A stretch of DNA of 64,000 nucleotides from Gracilimonas sp017641085. Lineage in GTDB: Bacteria; Bacteroidota; Rhodothermia; Balneolales; Balneolaceae. The notes under the pieces were generated by a model. That model did not search any database, was not told the origin of the DNA, and saw only the letters and a program-made list of their open reading frames with translations. Shown one piece after another: positions 60,532 through 64,000 of this stretch; the first letter of the stretch is position 1, and every line of letters begins with the position of its first letter. Made by a program: the position numbers and the translations under genes. The stretch lies in the NCBI RefSeq assembly GCF_046115515.1, contig NZ_CP175953.1; one strand, 5' to 3'.

Positions 60532-60640
60532 TCTAAACGTGAATATCAGGTGGTGGCTAAATAAGCAGTGAGACCCATGACTGCCGGCTATCATCTGTAT
60601 TCACTTCTTATATAACACTAATGACATTTCACATTCAAAT

Positions 60641-60889
60641 ATGTATGAACCAATCTATTATACGGCTACCAGTCTGTTGATCTTTACAAGGTCACGAAAG
60701 CTGAAACGCCTTAAATGTCCATTCAGGGTTACAGCGGTGGAGGATACTGAAGACTTCCGCAAGGATGCGATTTACTTCGTGCATCGGGTGTATCCCTCAG
60801 AAGAGCATCGCCTCTTGTATGAGATCAATGGACAAACTTACCCATATAACACTTTTGAAATATTACTACTGGAGGATCTACCCACATGA
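60641..60889 (+). CDS. Small unknown protein ahead of radC-like gene
   Basis: An 82-residue protein (YYTATSLLIFTRSRKLKRL, HRVYPSEEHRLLYEINGQTYPYNTFEILLLEDLP). The family is not recognised. Its stop overlaps the radC-like gene's start by 4 bases (ATGA), so the two are coupled. It probably belongs to the same unit as the DUF3871 gene or to a separate one starting about 110 bases upstream. Confidence 0.6.
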   Translation: MYEPIYYTATSLLIFTRSRKLKRLKCPFRVTAVEDTEDFRKDAIYFVHRVYPSEEHRLLYEINGQTYPYNTFEILLLEDLPT

Positions 60890-61356
60890 AACCACCAAAC
60901 AATATTACACTATCAGATGGAGTGCCGTATTGCAAAATACAGTACTCTGTAGAACCTGATATCGAACATCTACCCCAAATTACCTCAGATGAGCAGGCTT
61001 ATGCATTTCTTATGGAGGTTTGGGATCAGGACGCTATCAGTTACAAAGAAGAATTTGCTGTAATTATGCTCAATCAAGCCAAAAAGGTCTTAGGGTGGGC
61101 AAAGACTAGTAGTGGAGGGTCTTCATCTACTGTTGTAGATCCATCTATGATCTTTCAGGTGGCGTTACTTGCTCACGCTGATTCTATTATCCTGGTACAC
61201 AATCATCCATCCGGTAATCTCAAACCATCAAACGCAGATATTAATCTCACTAAACGAATTAGAGATGCTGGAAAGCTCCTGGGTATTCAGGTGATTGACC
61301 ACTTGATTATTACTCCAAGTGCATACACTTCATTTATGGATCAGGGACTGCTTTAA
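60886..61356 (+). CDS. RadC-like JAB-domain protein
   Basis: A 156-residue protein of the RadC family, a JAMM-type metal motif: EFAVIMLNQAKKVLGWA (Glu region), then HNHPSGNLKPSNADINLTKRI, the HxH...D signature of RadC. It lacks the N-terminal HhH domain of chromosomal RadC, as is usual for mobile-element copies. A role in DNA repair was suggested historically but is not established; mobile-element versions are common and their role is unknown. It overlaps the small gene before it by 4 bases. Confidence 0.85.
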   Translation: MKPPNNITLSDGVPYCKIQYSVEPDIEHLPQITSDEQAYAFLMEVWDQDAISYKEEFAVIMLNQAKKVLGWAKTSSGGSSSTVVDPSMIFQVALLAHADSIILVHNHPSGNLKPSNADINLTKRIRDAGKLLGIQVIDHLIITPSAYTSFMDQGLL

Positions 61357-61378
61357 TCCTCCCATAAAGAATATTTAA

Positions 61379-61411
61379 ACGGATCTGTAAAGCTTTTCTA
61401 CACGGATCTGT
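61379..61411. promoter_or_regulatory. Direct repeat ahead of the Gp157-like gene (possible operator)
   Basis: ACGGATCTGT occurs twice (61379-61388 and 61402-61411), 23 bases apart, about two helical turns, on the upstream side of the gene at 61456. Such spacing fits two protein-binding half-sites. Confidence 0.4.
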
Positions 61412-61455
61412 CAACCAAATTTTTATAAATCGAAATACAAAACCATAGGAGAACT

Positions 61456-61992
61456 ATGTCCAATTCACACATAAAATCACCACCAAAAACTAAAGAATCG
61501 CTATTTCAGATAGGAGAGCACTTTTATGCCCTTGAATCACTCCTGATCGACAACGATGGAGAAATTGATGACACCATAGATATGTGGCTCGAAGAGTATG
61601 TAGCCAAAGAATCTGAAAAGATGGATGCCTACTGCTACCTGATTCAGAAGTTTCAGGAGATATCCGAGGAAGCTAAACGCTTGGCAGAGCGCTCATCCAC
61701 CTATTCCAAGAAAGCCAAGTCCATGAAGGATCGCTTGAAGCTATATCTGGAGCGCAGAGGTAGAGATAAAGTGGAAACCAACAAGTTCACAATTACCGTC
61801 TGCCAGAATGGAGGCAAGCAACCCATCAAAGTATTTGATGAAGTTGAGCCTGAATTCATGCCGGACCAGTTTGTACGCACTTACCGAGAGCCGGATATGG
61901 ATGAAATCAGAAACGCCCTTCTACAAGGCGATGATCAAGCGGAAGCAATTGCTACGCTACTGCCAAGAGGAACACATTTAAGAATTAAATAA
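61456..61992 (+). CDS. Gp157-like protein
   Basis: A 178-residue protein matching siphovirus Gp157-type proteins: a long helical, charged N-terminal part (CYLIQKFQEISEEAKRLAERSSTYSKKAKSMKDRLKLYLE) and a C-terminal beta segment with VETNKFTITVCQNGGKQPIKV and EFMPDQFVRTYREPDM. Gp157 homologues lie beside recombination and single-strand annealing genes in phages. It precedes an AAA ATPase gene by 12 bases; the two likely work together. Confidence 0.85.
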   Translation: MSNSHIKSPPKTKESLFQIGEHFYALESLLIDNDGEIDDTIDMWLEEYVAKESEKMDAYCYLIQKFQEISEEAKRLAERSSTYSKKAKSMKDRLKLYLERRGRDKVETNKFTITVCQNGGKQPIKVFDEVEPEFMPDQFVRTYREPDMDEIRNALLQGDDQAEAIATLLPRGTHLRIK

Positions 61993-62004
61993 AGGAGAAA
62001 TACC

Positions 62005-62718
62005 ATGTTTAACAAAGCAACTCGGAAAGGAAAGTATATCAAACTTGCAATTACTGGTCCTGCGGGATCAGGTAAAACCTATTCAGCTTTACGGTTGGCA
62101 AAAGGCTTATCTGAAAATGGACGGATAGCACTCATTGACACGGAGAATGAAAGTGCGTCTCTATATGCCACGGATTTTGACTTTGACGTTGTGAACGTCG
62201 AAGCACCTTATGAAATCAACAAATTGGTTCAGCCAGTAAAAGCGGCTTTAGAGCAAGGTTATGATACATTAGTCATTGACTCCGCTACGCATTTCTGGAA
62301 CGGGATCTTAGATTATAAGACAGCTTTAGACAAGAGAGGCGGTAACAGCTTTGCCAACTGGAGTGATGCGAACGTCCATTACGATCTATTTCTCAGGGCT
62401 ATTCTGTTTTCTAAGATCCATGTGATTGTCTGCATGAGATCCAAGATGGAATACGTGCTTCAAGAAAACGAGAAAGGGAAGGCTGTACCTCAGAAGATTG
62501 GTATGGCTCCGGTAATGCGTGATGGTGTCGAGTATGAATTCACTACCGTATTCGACCTGGATATGAATCACCAAGCTCAAGCGAGTAAAGACCGCACCAA
62601 CATGTTTGGAGAGCGGATATTCCAGATCACTGAAGAAACCGGAGAGCTGTTTCATCACTGGCTGAATGAAAGCCCGGATGACCAGCAACTGGAAAAGGAG
62701 ATCATGGAGCTGGAGTAA
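62005..62718 (+). CDS. Phage-type AAA ATPase (RecA/Sak4-like)
   Basis: A 237-residue P-loop ATPase. Walker A is AITGPAGSGKTYSALRLAKGL (about 14-34), Walker B-like DTLVIDSATHFWN, and ALIDTENESASLY gives a further conserved Asp-Thr pair. It resembles the phage nucleotide-binding AAA_24/Sak4-like group, implicated in homologous recombination with annealing proteins. It sits next to a Gp157-like gene, as in many phages and elements. A hairpin with a U-rich end (62728-62765) follows. Confidence 0.85.
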   Translation: MFNKATRKGKYIKLAITGPAGSGKTYSALRLAKGLSENGRIALIDTENESASLYATDFDFDVVNVEAPYEINKLVQPVKAALEQGYDTLVIDSATHFWNGILDYKTALDKRGGNSFANWSDANVHYDLFLRAILFSKIHVIVCMRSKMEYVLQENEKGKAVPQKIGMAPVMRDGVEYEFTTVFDLDMNHQAQASKDRTNMFGERIFQITEETGELFHHWLNESPDDQQLEKEIMELE

Positions 62719-62727
62719 CAAGAGAGA

Positions 62728-62765
62728 ACCAATGCAGGAGGGCTTTATGTCCTTCTGTTATTGGT
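62728..62765 (+). terminator. Hairpin between the ATPase and XRE genes
   Basis: ACCAAT (62728-62733) pairs with ATTGGT (62760-62765), and CAGGAGG with CCTTCTG inside, with one G-U pair. It lies between convergent genes and may act as a terminator for both. Confidence 0.6.
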
Positions 62766-62770
62766 ATTAT

Positions 62771-63013
62771 TCAATAGCCATCGAAGTGATTTTCGATCAG
62801 TTTCATTAACTGACTTGGTTTTGTTTCCAGAGCTACACAAAGTTTAAAGAGGGTAGTAACGGAAGCTGTTTTGATGCCATTCTCAATTTCAGATACAAAT
62901 GAGCGATCCAAAGAGCTTAATTCAGCCAGCTTTTCCTGAGAAATATTCTTGGACGTCCGTAATTCTCTTACGGTGTCACCAGTAGCCTTTCGTATGTCGA
63001 TTTCCTTCACCAT
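62771..63013 (-). CDS. XRE family transcriptional regulator
   Basis: An 80-residue cro/cI-type HTH: DTVRELRTSKNISQEKLAELSSLDRSFVSEIENGIKTASVTTLFKLCVAL is a standard XRE domain over almost the whole protein. The start at 63013 is fixed by the ATG just inside the operator-like palindrome. It is likely autoregulated through the palindromes at 63024-63063 and may control the neighbouring secreted-protein gene in the other direction. Confidence 0.9.
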   Translation of the reverse strand: MVKEIDIRKATGDTVRELRTSKNISQEKLAELSSLDRSFVSEIENGIKTASVTTLFKLCVALETKPSQLMKLIENHFDGY

Positions 63014-63023
63014 TCGTTGCAGA

Positions 63024-63063
63024 AGTAAAGAGAAATCGTATCTTTACTCTACAGGCTATAGCC
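63024..63063. promoter_or_regulatory. Operator-like palindromes between XRE and the divergent gene
   Basis: AGTAAAGA (63024-63031) and TCTTTACT (63041-63048) are a perfect inverted pair with 9 nt between; GGCTATAGCC (63054-63063) is a perfect 10-bp palindrome. They lie between divergent starts at 63013 and 63101, the standard place for an XRE operator. Confidence 0.5.
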
Positions 63064-63100
63064 AACAAAAAAATGTTAATTATATTAGATATGTAAAACG

Positions 63101-63517
63101 ATGAAACTCATAAAAATAACATTCATAACATTAACATTATCCTTGATTGCTGAGATTTGTTATTCGCAATCCGATGAAAAAATCACTTACACTGGTGGGG
63201 AATTGACGATGATATTAGCTGATGAGGAGACCAATGAACCACGCTCAGTAAAACCTATGGGTAAGAACGTGACAATTACATATGACACATATTTCAAGAG
63301 TTACCGGGTGAAATTTGTTGATGAAAATGGACGTACTATTTCGAATACCTACTCCTATATATCTGATTTAGAAGGTGGGTGGAAGCAATACAAAGATGAT
63401 AGCAGAACATACTACATTAAAGATTTACTTGATGAAGAAGACCAGAACTTGCAGGTAGAGTTTGCTGAGTCTCCGGTAGATTGGGCAAAAACCTATTTTA
63501 TTTATTCATTTGAATGA
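63101..63517 (+). CDS. Exported protein of unknown family
   Basis: A 138-residue protein with an N-terminal signal peptide (MKLIKITFITLTLSLIAEICYSQ). The mature part is beta-rich with acidic patches: GGELTMILADEETNEPRSV, VKFVDENGRTISNTYSYISD and DDSRTYYIKDLLDEEDQ. The family is not recognised. It is transcribed divergently from the XRE regulator and could be under its control. Confidence 0.6.
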   Translation: MKLIKITFITLTLSLIAEICYSQSDEKITYTGGELTMILADEETNEPRSVKPMGKNVTITYDTYFKSYRVKFVDENGRTISNTYSYISDLEGGWKQYKDDSRTYYIKDLLDEEDQNLQVEFAESPVDWAKTYFIYSFE

Positions 63518-63544
63518 TTCATAAAACGTTAAGCATATAATGCG

Positions 63545-63733
63545 ATGGATAACATTTCAAAACAAGAGAGAAGCGGTTGTGGAATATCACTTGGAGGTGG
63601 GTTGAGTACTATTGGCTTGATACTACTGGTGGGATTATGGTCAGTTTTAGCAGAGTATATAATTATTGGGATAACAGTACTTGCACTTACTATCAGTTTG
63701 GGAGTAAAAGTATTCGGTCGCAGTAAAAGCTAA
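63545..63733 (+). CDS. Small two-helix membrane protein
   Basis: A 62-residue protein with two likely membrane helices (about 14-30 and 33-55): GISLGGGLSTIGLILLVGLW and YIIIGITVLALTISLGV. The family is not recognised. It follows the exported-protein gene by 27 bases, perhaps co-transcribed, and ends 3 bases inside the opposite-strand gene. Confidence 0.55.
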   Translation: MDNISKQERSGCGISLGGGLSTIGLILLVGLWSVLAEYIIIGITVLALTISLGVKVFGRSKS

Positions 63734-64000
63734 GACAGCTCTCCGTACACGTAAGCATGATAATCAATCTGAGAGAACCCCTCTGTTCCTTCCCTCTGTA
63801 GCTCTAAGGTTTTTTGCTCAATGTCATGAGGAATTTGTAGTCCTTCTTTAACTGTAGGAACATCAAGCCATTCCAGGTGATAATCTCCAAAGCCAGTACC
63901 GTACCAATAAATGCACCGGGGCTTTTGCAGGTGAATCATGCCCAGCTGAGTATCATCTTCGATATGGGCAAACTTAGCTGATTCTATATTCGATGATTTC
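63730..64000 (-). CDS. Unknown protein, N-terminus outside the window (partial)
   Basis: An opposite-strand frame is open to the window edge, so the start lies beyond it; an ATG at 63939 is internal or a possible late start. The visible part reads GMIHLQKPRCIYWYGTGFG and HLEWLDVPTVKEGLQIPHDIE, then IDYHAYVYGELS at the C-terminus. The family is not recognised. It converges on the small membrane protein gene. Confidence 0.5.
   Translation of the reverse strand, partial: KSSNIESAKFAHIEDDTQLGMIHLQKPRCIYWYGTGFGDYHLEWLDVPTVKEGLQIPHDIEQKTLELQREGTEGFSQIDYHAYVYGELS

Overview
The window looks like a chromosome segment of a marine Balneolota/Bacteroidota-type bacterium (Balneola or Gracilimonas-like). 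This is inferred from gene content and style, not from a 16S gene. Pointers are Bacteroidota-type promoters (TTG, about 20 nt, TAnnTTTG-like), two bactofilins, a fused 2-oxoacid dehydrogenase E1, a short arginine decarboxylase with agmatinase and a deoxyhypusine synthase-like protein, and a Bacteroidota-type integrase with DUF3871. Most genes lack clear Shine-Dalgarno sites; the gene at 6721 and the prfB frameshift site are exceptions.

Region 1 (1-13290) holds the end of an AtuA-like (DUF1446) gene, an FAD oxidoreductase, a two-subunit ABC exporter split by an RNase Z gene, a DUF883-like gene, prfB with its programmed +1 frameshift, nadB, a toxin-antitoxin pair lodged between nadB and coaE, fbp, and two small genes. 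Region 2 (13400-24980) is the classic rimP-nusA-infB-rbfA-truB-ribF / rpsO-pnp block, interrupted by a DinB-like gene and an amidohydrolase. It begins with a promoter and a terminator-like hairpin ahead of rimP.

Region 3 (25000-42000) holds an M16 peptidase, asnS with an insertion, two bactofilins, holA, and an ECF sigma factor with a broken and duplicated small downstream gene. A CDF transporter, an orphan PycTM-like membrane protein, the fused E1, the polyamine cluster and a BamA/TamA-like protein follow. Region 4 (42000-56200) holds a second toxin-antitoxin pair and a SAM-I riboswitch controlling a methionine operon. In that operon metH is split by a short palindromic insertion, and metF has a duplicated 3' end. 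Then come a cupin gene, purC, a LacI regulator, phytoene synthase, accC, murQ, plsC and a TonB-like gene.

Region 5 (56221-64000) is an integrative element next to a tRNA-Ser(GGA) gene. It carries a tyrosine recombinase, an excisionase-like HTH, a winged-helix protein, DUF3871, RadC-like, Gp157-like, a phage-type AAA ATPase and an XRE regulator with a likely operator. Its far end lies outside the window.

The most notable signals are small-element insertions and duplications: metH split by an insert whose removal restores the frame, metF tail duplication, a 270-bp direct repeat carrying a frameshifted gene, and long palindromes with a constant 31-nt spacer. Also notable are a duplicated-domain antitoxin, an RNase Z with an altered metal motif, and a PycTM-like protein without a cyclase neighbour.
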